NCBI GenBank assembly: GCA_021810575.1
Contig: JAJZIN010000001.1
Location: 62,001 to 126,000, forward strand
DNA length: 64,000 nucleotides
Direction of reading: 5' to 3'
Source: Thermoplasmata archaeon
GTDB taxonomy: Archaea; Thermoplasmatota; Thermoplasmata; Thermoplasmatales; Thermoplasmataceae
Shown here: in pieces, positions 51,271 to 59,307 of the stretch
Numbering within the stretch: position 1 is the stretch's first letter
Layout: the number at the start of each line of letters is the position of its first letter
The notes under the pieces: generated by a model
Told to the model about the DNA's origin: nothing
What the model saw: the letters and a program-made list of their open reading frames with translations, nothing else
Database searches by the model: none
Position numbers and translations under genes: made by a program

Positions 51271-52704
51271 TCATTTATTTATCTCTATGTTTGCAACATA
51301 GTTGCCATATATTGAATAGTTTGTGGAAAACCACATAAATGGAAGACTCAAACCCAATAGAACAAGGGCGAATACCAGTTGACTTGTTATACTGAAAACA
51401 GGCCATATCTGGCTCGAAGTAATAACAGTATAGTAAAGTACAATTACAAATACAATTGGAAACATTCCCGTTATATATTCATAGATTATGGAACGCCTGA
51501 TTTTATCAATTGGTGTAAGCATAAAAGATAATATAAGTCCTGAAATCACTGAAAACAGACCCATAATTGAAAATATGATCCCATTACTTACTGCAAGATC
51601 AAGAATGACTGGAATATACCATACAACCATAAAGAAGATCGTGAAAAAGGCTAAAAATGCGTACATTATTTGGGATATTTCTAGTCTGATCCTGATTTCA
51701 CCGAATAAACGAGTAAAGATCAACGATGATACTGCAAAGAGACCAAGATTGGTTCCAAAATAAAACAGGAGGTTTTTCTGAAGATCATAATAAACTCCTA
51801 CTGTTATCAATATTGGACTGATCACCATTATTATGAGCGCTATGATTAACAAGCCCCTCCTTTCTTTCTTAGAATTCCAGAGATTCCCGAATATTCCGTA
51901 TCTCCCCTTTTGAACAAAATGAAGGTAGAGGAAAGTACCTACGGAAAGAATTAGACTCTCCAGTATAATGGGCAGGGATATTATTCCAATTATTTCAGCA
52001 CCTATGGCCGGGATTATTGATGTGACAGTTTCACACTGACATGATAATACTGAAAAGCTCATTGATGTCAGATTTACGATGTTACCCTTTCCTTGCTTTT
52101 TTGCAGTGGATATTTTAATTATGCTCCTGGCGTTTTCAAGTAGCAGGAAACCAAGAACCAGTATTATGACCATATACTGATAACTGAAGGAAAATACAAA
52201 ATACCTCATTCCTGCAACTACAACACCATTGCTGAAGAAGAATGGAACACCTGCAACGTTGATATCATCACCAATGTTAAAAATCAGCACCTGAGATAAT
52301 TTTTCAAATGGAATCTCTCTTAGGAGGGAGGAAAGAAGAAGCATGAGAAATCCATATACTATGTAAACCGAATGATACTTCTTCATTTTGTCATTATCTA
52401 TGATGTACCTTATGGAAAAAATCAATGCAATTATTTGGAGAGCCAGGGCTGGAAAATAGGCAAAGTCCATTAAAATTGCGAGGAACATTGACAGAATAAA
52501 AATGCTTATTGGATAGAAATTCAAAATTCTAATTTTACGGTATGAAAAATATTCCAATAGTGGCATCAACACTATCAAACCTATGATCGAATAGAATATA
52601 TAAAATATCTGCCCAGAAAAGATGATGACCCCCCCAATAATCTCAATTACTATGGAGAGAAGAAACATTATACTCAATAAGGAGAGATACAACAGCCTAG
52701 ACAT
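51271..52704 (-). CDS. Polytopic membrane protein with a CQCE motif, unknown function
   Basis: The 477-residue protein has about twelve to fourteen membrane helices and almost no large soluble part. The charged loop around residues 192-208 (SIIKISTAKKQGKGNI) leads into SMSFSVLSCQCETVTSIIPA, where C-Q-C-E sits at the beginning of a helix; such a CxC could bind a metal or a redox cofactor. The final tail KYSIYGNYVANIEINK-like is short. I recognise no transporter family. It lies 49 bases after a VIT-like metal-transporter gene on the same strand, which hints at metal handling. Confidence 0.65.
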   Translation of the reverse strand: MSRLLYLSLLSIMFLLSIVIEIIGGVIIFSGQIFYIFYSIIGLIVLMPLLEYFSYRKIRILNFYPISIFILSMFLAILMDFAYFPALALQIIALIFSIRYIIDNDKMKKYHSVYIVYGFLMLLLSSLLREIPFEKLSQVLIFNIGDDINVAGVPFFFSNGVVVAGMRYFVFSFSYQYMVIILVLGFLLLENARSIIKISTAKKQGKGNIVNLTSMSFSVLSCQCETVTSIIPAIGAEIIGIISLPIILESLILSVGTFLYLHFVQKGRYGIFGNLWNSKKERRGLLIIALIIMVISPILITVGVYYDLQKNLLFYFGTNLGLFAVSSLIFTRLFGEIRIRLEISQIMYAFLAFFTIFFMVVWYIPVILDLAVSNGIIFSIMGLFSVISGLILSFMLTPIDKIRRSIIYEYITGMFPIVFVIVLYYTVITSSQIWPVFSITSQLVFALVLLGLSLPFMWFSTNYSIYGNYVANIEINK

Positions 52705-52753
52705 TTAAACTGTATCACTTCAATAAGTTTATCTTTTTCTTCGTTTTCTGAAA

Positions 52754-53278
52754 CTAAGATACTATCTTTAAGTAATATCCAACTGCAGTCATTATAACTC
52801 CAAGTATCACCAGAGATATGAACCAGTTTGATATCTTTCCCCCAGAACTCTTTCCAAGGAATATACCAGTAATACCCAGGGCTGAATATGAAAAGGCCAA
52901 TGAATAAACCCCACCTCTGTGTAACAGAGAATAACTTACTATTGGAACTGCAGCTCCGACAAATCCCATAATAAAGGAAAATGAGCCTCCCTTGAATGCA
53001 TCACTTAGATTTCGTCTATTGACCGATGTTTTCCTTTGACCAGGACCCAGGGAAGGCTTCAATAGATGAGCTACCCGGTATTCTCCCTGCCTCAGTCTTC
53101 CATATTCAGCAACAAAAAAACTTGCAGCACCCACAACTGCTGAACCCAGGCTTATCCTTAGAGCAGTTTCAAGCAAGATGGTTGACTTACTTATTATGGC
53201 ATTACTTGTTATCATCAATGATGTAATTAATCCATCAATTGCACCTATACTCAGGGCAAATGAATCGTCTTCGTTCAC
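52754..53278 (-). CDS. VIT1/CCC1-family-like membrane protein, short form
   Basis: The 174-residue protein has about five membrane helices. The first has LSIGAIDGLITSLMITSNAI, matching the G-x-x-D-G-L-(V/I)-T signature of VIT1/CCC1 ferrous iron or manganese carriers, and helix two ends GAASFFVAEYGRLRQGEY, matching the family's S-x-x-x-x-E-Y region. The family's acidic cytosolic metal-binding domain between helices two and three is missing; only a basic loop of about 40 residues is there. Its ATG overlaps the DUF211 stop by four bases, so they are made together. Confidence 0.75.
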   Translation of the reverse strand: MNEDDSFALSIGAIDGLITSLMITSNAIISKSTILLETALRISLGSAVVGAASFFVAEYGRLRQGEYRVAHLLKPSLGPGQRKTSVNRRNLSDAFKGGSFSFIMGFVGAAVPIVSYSLLHRGGVYSLAFSYSALGITGIFLGKSSGGKISNWFISLVILGVIMTAVGYYLKIVS

Positions 53279-53559
53279 TCATCACGCCTTATATTTTCTA
53301 TAAGTTTAGCTCCTACTGCAATTTCATCTATTGAATGTACTACAGCTCCAACTTCTTCAATGCCTTTTAAAACCTGATCGTAATTGATGTTGTTTCCTTC
53401 TATGGTAACGTTGACTCCCATAGTCTCAATATCCATATCAGTCACGATAATATTTACTCCCTCTACCCCCTTCACCGAACTGATAACCTCTGAAAGTTCT
53501 ATTAATGTTGGCCTGTTAATTCCTTTGCCAACATCGAGAATTAATCTCCGTATGTTCAT
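53275..53559 (-). CDS. DUF211-family protein
   Basis: The 94-residue protein matches DUF211, an archaeal ferredoxin-like-fold family: IRRLILDVGKGINRPTLIEL at the start, GVEGVNIIVTDMDIETMGVN in the middle and IEEVGAVVHSIDEIAVGAKL near the end. Its biochemical role is unknown. The four-base overlap with the VIT-like gene suggests that it is a regulator or partner of that carrier. Confidence 0.85.
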   Translation of the reverse strand: MNIRRLILDVGKGINRPTLIELSEVISSVKGVEGVNIIVTDMDIETMGVNVTIEGNNINYDQVLKGIEEVGAVVHSIDEIAVGAKLIENIRRDE

Positions 53560-53815
53560 CTTTTTCTACACCTATTAAGAGCAAAAGGTAATGGACTTAA
53601 GGAAATAAATATGTTGCTATTCAATTATATGTGATCTCCTCTTCAAGATTCCTCAGGAAACTTCACTGTTTAAGTGATAACAGCAGAATACCAGAAGAAC
53701 ATAATCTCTCAAGTTCTGAAAGTTGCATAAAGAAGAGGTGTTCCGGTAATTATTTGTTAAAAAAATTCAATTTGTAAAGGTTAAATAGATTATTAGCAAT
53801 CATTGATTGATAACC

Positions 53816-53911
53816 TTGGAAAACAGAAAGAGACAGATGCTCATATTTATGCTGGTGCTTGTAGGAATGTCTGCGTTGATGTTTTACGTTTCCTATTTGA
53901 ACAACATTTAG
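53816..53911 (+). CDS. Small single-helix membrane protein (31 residues)
   Basis: TTG 53816 opens a frame of 31 codons ending at TAG 53909-53911. The product begins MENRKRQM (basic) and continues as one hydrophobic helix LIFMLVLVGMSALMFYVSYL before NNI. This is the layout of a small membrane protein with its N-terminus in the cytosol. An internal ATG at 53837 would give 24 residues. Its stop overlaps the Shine-Dalgarno GGAGTG of the next gene, so the two look coupled. It is too short for an annotation program and has no named homologue that I know. Confidence 0.5.
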   Translation: MENRKRQMLIFMLVLVGMSALMFYVSYLNNI

Positions 53912-53916
53912 GAGTG
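53911..53916 (+). promoter_or_regulatory. Shine-Dalgarno of the CinA-like gene
   Basis: GGAGTG begins at the last base of the small-protein stop and sits five bases before the ATG at 53922. Confidence 0.6.
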
Positions 53917-53921
53917 AAATA

Positions 53922-54695
53922 ATGGACATAGGTGTTATTTCCATTGGAAATGAGATTGTTAAAGGAAGAACAATTGATTCGAACTCAGCTGAAATATCTT
54001 CCTTTCTCACTTCAAACGGATTTAATGTGAACTTTCACGTAGCTTGCAGGGATGAATCTGATCAAATATGCAGATCATTGAATTTTATGTTACAGGAAGT
54101 CAATGTTATTATCACAACAGGAGGGCTTGGGCCAACCATGGATGATATTTCGGTTGAGTCTATTGCTAAGTGCCTCGGATTGCCACTAGAGGTGAATGCT
54201 GATGCAATCAATGCTTTGAAAGCAAAGTATACATCATTAAAACTGGACTTAACAGAAGAGAGGTTAAAAATGGCAAGAATGCCGAGAGGCACGGAAATTA
54301 TAGAAAATAATGTCGGCACAGCTCCCGGAATGTTTCTCAGATATGGGGAGAAAGTAATAATTTCTGTTCCGGGGGTACCGAGGGAGATGAGGTCAATGTT
54401 ACCCCATATCCTTAAAAAAATGGGGCTATCTGAGAAGGCTTACATGAGCAGGGAAATAAAAGTAAATGGAATAATGGAAAGTGCAATTGCACCACTAATA
54501 AGAGAGGTCTTTGACATGATGGGCAATGGAGTAAACATTAAATCACATCCAGAATCCTTTGAACTCAATGAGCCAATCCTTACTATAGAGTTTTATGGGT
54601 ATGGAAACAGCAGTGAGGATATTGAAAATAAGATTAACGCTACATATAAAGAATTTAGCGAGAGAGTTAAAGATAAATTCAGCTTATCTATATGA
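53922..54695 (+). CDS. CinA-like molybdopterin-binding-domain (MoaB/MogA fold) protein
   Basis: The 257-residue protein has the CinA N-terminal (MoCF_biosynth) domain: IGVISIGNEIVKGRTIDSNS at the start, INTGG-like VIITTGGLGPTMDDISVESI, RLKMARMPRGTEIIENNVGTA-like sequence and MFLRYGEKVIISVPGVPREM. It lacks the C-terminal amidase domain of bacterial CinA. Archaeal members are annotated as NMN-deamidase-related or molybdopterin-binding; CinA-type domains hydrolyse ADP-ribose or process NMN. It lies between two small genes and is likely co-transcribed with them. Confidence 0.85.
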   Translation: MDIGVISIGNEIVKGRTIDSNSAEISSFLTSNGFNVNFHVACRDESDQICRSLNFMLQEVNVIITTGGLGPTMDDISVESIAKCLGLPLEVNADAINALKAKYTSLKLDLTEERLKMARMPRGTEIIENNVGTAPGMFLRYGEKVIISVPGVPREMRSMLPHILKKMGLSEKAYMSREIKVNGIMESAIAPLIREVFDMMGNGVNIKSHPESFELNEPILTIEFYGYGNSSEDIENKINATYKEFSERVKDKFSLSI

Positions 54696-54707
54696 GAGAT
54701 GATATAA

Positions 54708-54875
54708 ATGAGAGAACTTGAGAAATTCGAGATTAGTGTTCTGAATTTGTGCAAGGATGATAAACTGAGGGAGAAGCTGAAGAATAAAATGCTTAAAAGT
54801 AAGGAACCTACTAACCCATTCCAGCTTAAGAAAATTGAGAATAAGATAGAAAAGGCTAATAAGAAAATATCTTAG
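54708..54875 (+). CDS. Small charged helical protein (55 residues)
   Basis: ATG 54708 opens 55 codons ending at TAG 54873-54875. The product MRELEKFEISVLNLCKDDKL followed by Lys/Glu-rich sequence is strongly helical and probably soluble. GAGATGAT lies about six bases upstream, and the gene starts 12 bases after the CinA-like stop. Its end overlaps the convergent SIS gene by four bases. I recognise no family; the good ribosome binding site and close spacing support a real gene. Confidence 0.55.
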   Translation: MRELEKFEISVLNLCKDDKLREKLKNKMLKSKEPTNPFQLKKIENKIEKANKKIS

Positions 54876-55924
54876 TGTTGACCTGATGGAAATATTGCCA
54901 TATCAAAATCATAGTAGTCTTTTTCATCAAATCTTAGTATGTCCGGGTTGATTCCAAGTTTAACCGCAAGGTGGTATGCAAGGAAATAAGTATAGGTGAT
55001 AGCCTGGATTGGTAATTCAAAGCTGTTTCTGACGTCAAGATCTATTTCAAAGTCTCCGGGTCCGCCAATGCCGATTGATTTGGCTCCTACGTGCTTTATT
55101 CCTCGGTTTATCTGTTCTACCCTTGAGTTGTCCTCCCTGTTGCAGATATTGATCAGCAGGGTACCCTCATTTGTTACAGATGTGCAACCGTGATTATACT
55201 CCTCAAGTTCTATACCTTCACTATGTACGTGTGTTGCTTCCTTGAGCTTTTGGGCTGTTTCCCGGGCTGCTATGAAGTTATTCCCTGCTCCAAGGACAAA
55301 AATATTGTTAATGTTCCCAATTTCATTGACTATTGATTTCATCTCCATATCTGCTTTTGAAAGATTCCTGTCGATCATGTTAATGAACCCTTCATAGTCA
55401 TATTTGGATTTTTCATATTTCTTGGCTATTATAAGAGATGCAAGTGAGTTGTCGAAAAAGGCTTTTGTATTGCATAGAGATTTATCTTTTTCATGGATGA
55501 CGATACTTCTACTTGAGATTTTGGCTAGCGGAGAATTTTGATCATGGGTTACACCTACGCTGAACTTATCGGGGTATTTTTTTATTGATTGAACAGTTGA
55601 ATATGTCTTACCTGTATGGGAGAATGCTACTATATTATTGCCAGGTGATCTATAATTTTCAAGTTCATAGGACTGTATATAATTCCATGGCTTATCCTCC
55701 TCCGAAATTGATTGAAACCCAAGCACACCCGCGTGATATGACGTTCCATTGCCTGTTACCGTTACGGAACCTCGTTTGAACTCAATTTCCTCATTAATTA
55801 CATCCCTTAAGGTTGTTTTAAGCGCTTTAGGAGTCTCCTTGAGCATCTCATACATTATATAAGGGTGGTTTTTTCTTACTTCTGGAATATCATCGGTCAT
55901 AAGTCTTTCATCCAGACAAAACAT
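54872..55924 (-). CDS. SIS-domain sugar-phosphate isomerase, GlmS isomerase-like
   Basis: The 350-residue protein has two SIS domains (about residues 45-180 and 205-335). MYEMLKETPKALKTTL before the first domain and VTVTGNGTSYHAGVLGFQSI match the isomerase half of glucosamine-6-phosphate synthase, and ATHVHSEGIELEEYNHGCTS contains the conserved glutamates. The glutaminase domain of GlmS is absent. So it would act either as a glucosamine-6-phosphate deaminase of the archaeal SIS type or as an isomerase needing another ammonia source. A second start at 55900 (MTDDIPEV) is possible. TATA-like AAATAT sequence lies upstream. Confidence 0.82.
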   Translation of the reverse strand: MFCLDERLMTDDIPEVRKNHPYIMYEMLKETPKALKTTLRDVINEEIEFKRGSVTVTGNGTSYHAGVLGFQSISEEDKPWNYIQSYELENYRSPGNNIVAFSHTGKTYSTVQSIKKYPDKFSVGVTHDQNSPLAKISSRSIVIHEKDKSLCNTKAFFDNSLASLIIAKKYEKSKYDYEGFINMIDRNLSKADMEMKSIVNEIGNINNIFVLGAGNNFIAARETAQKLKEATHVHSEGIELEEYNHGCTSVTNEGTLLINICNREDNSRVEQINRGIKHVGAKSIGIGGPGDFEIDLDVRNSFELPIQAITYTYFLAYHLAVKLGINPDILRFDEKDYYDFDMAIFPSGQH

Positions 55925-56000
55925 AATAAATTTTGGAAAAAAAGTTTTTACGCATTGTGTTTTTTAAAATACTTAATTTGATATGGAAAATTGGAACAAT

Positions 56001-56008
56001 TTTAAATA
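56001..56008 (+). promoter_or_regulatory. TATA box for the leaderless gene at 56029
   Basis: TTTAAATA is centred about 25 bases before the ATG at 56029. This spacing supports that ATG over the longer open frame back to TTG 55933. Confidence 0.6.
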
Positions 56009-56028
56009 CCATTCAAGAATTTAAAAAT

Positions 56029-56382
56029 ATGCAGGAGCCAATGAAAATAGAGGGTGATTTTGGAAATATCATTGAATATTTTGTGCGGATGCTTGCTATC
56101 CAAAAAAGAAGAAATTTCCCCCTTCACAACTATTCCTTCGAATACCTTCACCACACATACATAACGAATGCTGATAAGAACCAAGAAATTGAGAGTGATG
56201 AATTTCCAGACAAGGAAAACGTAGATAGAGTTACCCAACTGCTTTTTATGGTTAAAGGTGAAAACCTTTCATTCTATTTTGAAGTTGGCTGGACACAGCT
56301 CGTTGCAAATGTGAAGGTAGGGGATATCGATCTGGAAAGTTTTACCGACCTGATTGACCAGTCTACCTTCCGATTTTTCTGA
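56029..56382 (+). CDS. Hypothetical protein, 117 aa
   Basis: I do not recognise this family. The small soluble protein begins MQEPMKIEGDFGNIIEYFVR and has IEYFVRMLAIQKRRNFPLHN, then a strand-rich C-terminal half (LSFYFEVGWTQLVANVKVGD, TDLIDQSTFRFF). An ATG at 56041 with GGAG just upstream is another start. It is placed between the SIS gene (opposite strand) and a membrane-protein/glycosyltransferase series, possibly with its own promoter. Confidence 0.55.
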   Translation: MQEPMKIEGDFGNIIEYFVRMLAIQKRRNFPLHNYSFEYLHHTYITNADKNQEIESDEFPDKENVDRVTQLLFMVKGENLSFYFEVGWTQLVANVKVGDIDLESFTDLIDQSTFRFF

Positions 56383-56445
56383 AAACTTCATCATTTTTAG
56401 GGATATTATAATAAAAAATTTTATACTGGGTTACTATAATATTCC

Positions 56446-57012
56446 ATGGCTCAGGTCAGGCTGAAGGGAAGGCTGGATTCTTTTTATAAGTTGAGAAATG
56501 TGGTTGTTTTGTCATTTATCATTACTTTTCTTCTGACAACAAACATAGGAAAGATCTACATACCAACAGACACCCTAGTGACCTCGAAGATAGCTTCTTT
56601 CTATTCCAGCGCATCAATCCTCACCTTCTATGGTACAATTATGGGTCTTATGATGGCGGCATACACTGTAATGATCTCAATGATACCAATATTTCACCCA
56701 GAAAGCCTTAAGCAACCAATATTTGGCCAGATAAACAGGTTATTTGTCTTTACCATAATGATAGGACTGGTATCAATGCTGATGAATTTTGCCAGCTCTG
56801 TAATCGTTTACCAGGCTTCTTACTATATTATATTCTTTGAGATCTTTCTTTTTATTTCTCTCATAACCGGGATAATCTTTTCCGTTCTTTCCCTTTCAGA
56901 CATATTTAACATATTAAGGGGAAAGAGAATTGGGAAAGAATCCGAGCCTGTTAGAGGTACTAGAGGTAGCAGAACCGTTCCAATTAGTGAGATAGATGAT
57001 TCAAGACATTGA
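56446..57012 (+). CDS. Four-helix membrane protein, unknown
   Basis: The 188-residue protein has four hydrophobic helices (about 18-34, 56-82, 99-122, 124-148) with a basic N-terminus (RLKGRLDSFYKLRN) and a hydrophilic tail (IGKESEPVRGTRGSRT). No family is recognised. The next gene, a glycosyltransferase, starts 17 bases before this stop, so the two are translationally linked and may work together at the membrane. Upstream, TTTTATACTGGG gives a TATA-like element about 30 bases before the ATG. Confidence 0.6.
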   Translation: MAQVRLKGRLDSFYKLRNVVVLSFIITFLLTTNIGKIYIPTDTLVTSKIASFYSSASILTFYGTIMGLMMAAYTVMISMIPIFHPESLKQPIFGQINRLFVFTIMIGLVSMLMNFASSVIVYQASYYIIFFEIFLFISLITGIIFSVLSLSDIFNILRGKRIGKESEPVRGTRGSRTVPISEIDDSRH

Positions 57013-58087
57013 AATTGTAAAAATACTCTGGATATTTATATTATTAGCCTTGATAATATTTCTATCGTTAAGGATCTATCTTGTGGAGTGGTGGAAGAGA
57101 CAAAATTTCAGGAACAGGAAATTTGATGGAAAACACATTACAGTTATCTTCCCATGCAAGGGTGTTGATATAAATTTCGAAAAAACCTTGGAAGCAATAA
57201 AGAAGCAGACAATCACCAATTATAACATTGTTGCTGTTGTTGACGATATATCAGACCCAGCCGTAAGGGTACTGGAAAAACATGATATGGAAATTATAGT
57301 TTCAGATGGCAATTACAGTGGTAGTGGAAAGGTTGGCGCAATCGCTACTGCCATGAAAAAATATCGATATAGTGATTATTTCGCAATCCTGGATTCAGAT
57401 ACACTTGTTAAACCTAACTGGCTGCAAAGCCTGATTACTCTTCTTGGTGACGAAAAGGTTGGTGCGAGCACTACCTATCCATATTATGATCCAGTGGATA
57501 GGGGAAGCCTGTGGGATTTTATAAAAAAAACGTGGGGATATCTTGGAATTAATATGATGGAATTCAGGCTGACCAGATTTGTGTGGGGCGGTTCAGTGGC
57601 GTTCAGGAATGATCTTATTTTTCCAGATAATTTTGAAAGATTTGCAGATTCTATTTCTGATGATTCCACCATAACATCCATATGCAAGGAAAGAAATCTG
57701 AGGATTGCTTATGCCCATAATACAAGGCCAGTTGTCTACATTAAAGAAGATAGGAAAACCTTCATGGAATGGTCAAACAGACAGATTGCTATCAGCATAT
57801 CCCACAGTAAGAACGCATTTTATGCAGGAGTTGGAATATATGGTCTTGTTATAATATATATATTCGCATTGATTCCACTGTCGATTTTTGTCTGGAATAT
57901 ATTTCTTCTTGGCTACATTCCCTGGGCCATGACAATTATAATTAATATTTCGCGCGAGAAACAGAACATTCTAATGGTTACCATAGCATCTATAATATTG
58001 CCATTTATCTATTTCGTTAATATGGTTACAGGGTTTAGATCCAGTCATATTGAGTGGAGAGGAAAAAAGTATGAATTAAAAAAATGA
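56996..58087 (+). CDS. Membrane-bound family 2 glycosyltransferase
   Basis: The 363-residue protein has an N-terminal helix (about 8-25), a GT2 catalytic domain (about 45-260) and two to three C-terminal helices (about 275-345). Visible motifs are ITVIFPCKGVDINFEKTLEA, FAILDSDTLVKPNWLQSL with DSD (the D-x-D nucleotide-sugar site), GGSVAFRNDL and DDSTITSIC, then KTFMEWSNRQIAIS (the W..RQ motif of processive ceramide/cellulose-type enzymes). It adds a sugar from a nucleotide donor to a lipid or polymer. The start overlaps the preceding gene. Confidence 0.85.
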   Translation: MIQDIEIVKILWIFILLALIIFLSLRIYLVEWWKRQNFRNRKFDGKHITVIFPCKGVDINFEKTLEAIKKQTITNYNIVAVVDDISDPAVRVLEKHDMEIIVSDGNYSGSGKVGAIATAMKKYRYSDYFAILDSDTLVKPNWLQSLITLLGDEKVGASTTYPYYDPVDRGSLWDFIKKTWGYLGINMMEFRLTRFVWGGSVAFRNDLIFPDNFERFADSISDDSTITSICKERNLRIAYAHNTRPVVYIKEDRKTFMEWSNRQIAISISHSKNAFYAGVGIYGLVIIYIFALIPLSIFVWNIFLLGYIPWAMTIIINISREKQNILMVTIASIILPFIYFVNMVTGFRSSHIEWRGKKYELKK

Positions 58088-58120
58088 TAAATTTTAATAG
58101 CTTGAAATTATCAATCTACC

Positions 58121-58453
58121 ATGGCATCATTTAAGCTTTATTATAAAATAGGGATAATAGGAGCTCTCATAAATATAGTCCTTGCGCTGATACTATTTGT
58201 ACTGCATGACATCACAAGCTACATTTCATTTTTTGGGCAGGTGAGTGCAGGGACCGCCGTTGTTGACAATTTGCTGTTCAGTGTAATTGCAATAATAGGA
58301 GTTGAACTCAGCAGAAGAAAGAAAAATGTCGGTTTAACAGCTATGGCTGTAATTTCAGTTGCAGGAATAATAGCATATCCTGGAATTTTCATAATAGGTT
58401 ACATCGTAATTCTGGTAGCAGTGTTACTGGGATTGCTTGAAAAGAAGAACTAA
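58121..58453 (+). CDS. Small membrane protein with four hydrophobic segments, DUF4064-like
   Basis: The 110-residue protein has about three to four hydrophobic segments (about 9-28, 48-62, 70-86, 86-105) and resembles small DUF4064-type membrane proteins: YYKIGIIGALINIVLALILF and AMAVISVAGIIAYPGIFIIG. Function unknown. It starts 33 bases after the glycosyltransferase, and could close that operon. The vWA gene follows 26 bases later behind its own AT-rich promoter. Confidence 0.6.
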   Translation: MASFKLYYKIGIIGALINIVLALILFVLHDITSYISFFGQVSAGTAVVDNLLFSVIAIIGVELSRRKKNVGLTAMAVISVAGIIAYPGIFIIGYIVILVAVLLGLLEKKN

Positions 58454-58468
58454 TAAATTTATATTAAA
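58452..58468 (+). promoter_or_regulatory. AT-rich promoter before the vWA gene
   Basis: AATAAATTTATATTAAA is centred about 20-28 bases before the ATGs at 58480 and 58486, so this cassette probably has its own leaderless transcript separate from the upstream membrane genes. Confidence 0.4.
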
Positions 58469-58479
58469 TGAAAGAATGA

Positions 58480-59307
58480 ATGTGCATGACATATGAGGCA
58501 GAAATAAGTAGAAGGAACCCTGGATTGTTCATTTTCCTCCTTGATCAGTCAAGATCAATGAGCAGGAAAATTGCAGGAGGACAGAGATCAAAGGCCCAGG
58601 AAGCTTCAGATGCAATCAACAGGCAGATGAATGAGGTTATCAGCAGATGCACAAAATCGGATGGAATAAGACCTTATTTTGATGTTGGAGTCATTGGTTA
58701 TGGATTCAAGAGTGGTGATGCAAGAGGCCTGATTGGTGATAGTCCAGTATCTATTTCTGAACTTGAGACCCACATTCTGAAGATGGAAAAACATACGGAG
58801 GAGATAGATGGAGAAACGATTGAAACAGAGTTTCCAGTTTGGTTTGAACCAGTTGCTTCCTATGATACTCCAATGGTAAAGGCACTCACAATTGCCAAGG
58901 ATTGGACTGAAAAATGGATTGAAGAACACGGAAATTCATTTCCTCCTGTTATCATAAATATAAGTGATGGAGGAGCAACGGATGGGAATCCGTTAAACAT
59001 TGCAGAAGAAATAATGAACCTGGAAACTTCTGATGGTAAGGTTCTGCTTTGGAACTGCCATCTTTCTGAGAAAGATGAGAAGCCAATAAGCTTCCCGAAG
59101 GATGAAACAGAAATACCGGAAGATAAGAACGCGAGAACAATGTTTTCAATGACCAGCACTGTACCTGAACCGATGGTGGCCATAGCAAAGGAGGAATTCT
59201 CCAACGTGGACAGTGGTTCCAAAGCATATGTTTTCAACGCAAATCTTGAAGAGCTGATAAAGCTTCTGGATATTGGAACAAGAGTGGTATATAACAAGGT
59301 AGAATAA
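58480..59307 (+). CDS. von Willebrand factor A protein of TerY type
   Basis: The 275-residue protein is one vWA domain. LFIFLLDQSRSMSRKIAGGQ gives the metal-ion-dependent adhesion site (D22-x-S-x-S), SYDTPMVKAL the threonine position and PVIINISDGGATDGNP the distal aspartate. MIDAS appears complete. The protein resembles the vWA partners (TerY) of phosphatase-kinase pairs, and the next two genes are exactly those partners, so I read it as the target or scaffold of that phosphorylation switch. The start ATG is 58480 or 58486. Its stop overlaps the phosphatase start by one base. Confidence 0.85.
   Translation: MCMTYEAEISRRNPGLFIFLLDQSRSMSRKIAGGQRSKAQEASDAINRQMNEVISRCTKSDGIRPYFDVGVIGYGFKSGDARGLIGDSPVSISELETHILKMEKHTEEIDGETIETEFPVWFEPVASYDTPMVKALTIAKDWTEKWIEEHGNSFPPVIINISDGGATDGNPLNIAEEIMNLETSDGKVLLWNCHLSEKDEKPISFPKDETEIPEDKNARTMFSMTSTVPEPMVAIAKEEFSNVDSGSKAYVFNANLEELIKLLDIGTRVVYNKVE

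Noticed and set aside
55933..56028. Longer start for the 117-residue protein
   Set aside because: The extension reads FFKILNLIWKIGT and overlaps a TATA box placed at leaderless distance from ATG 56029.
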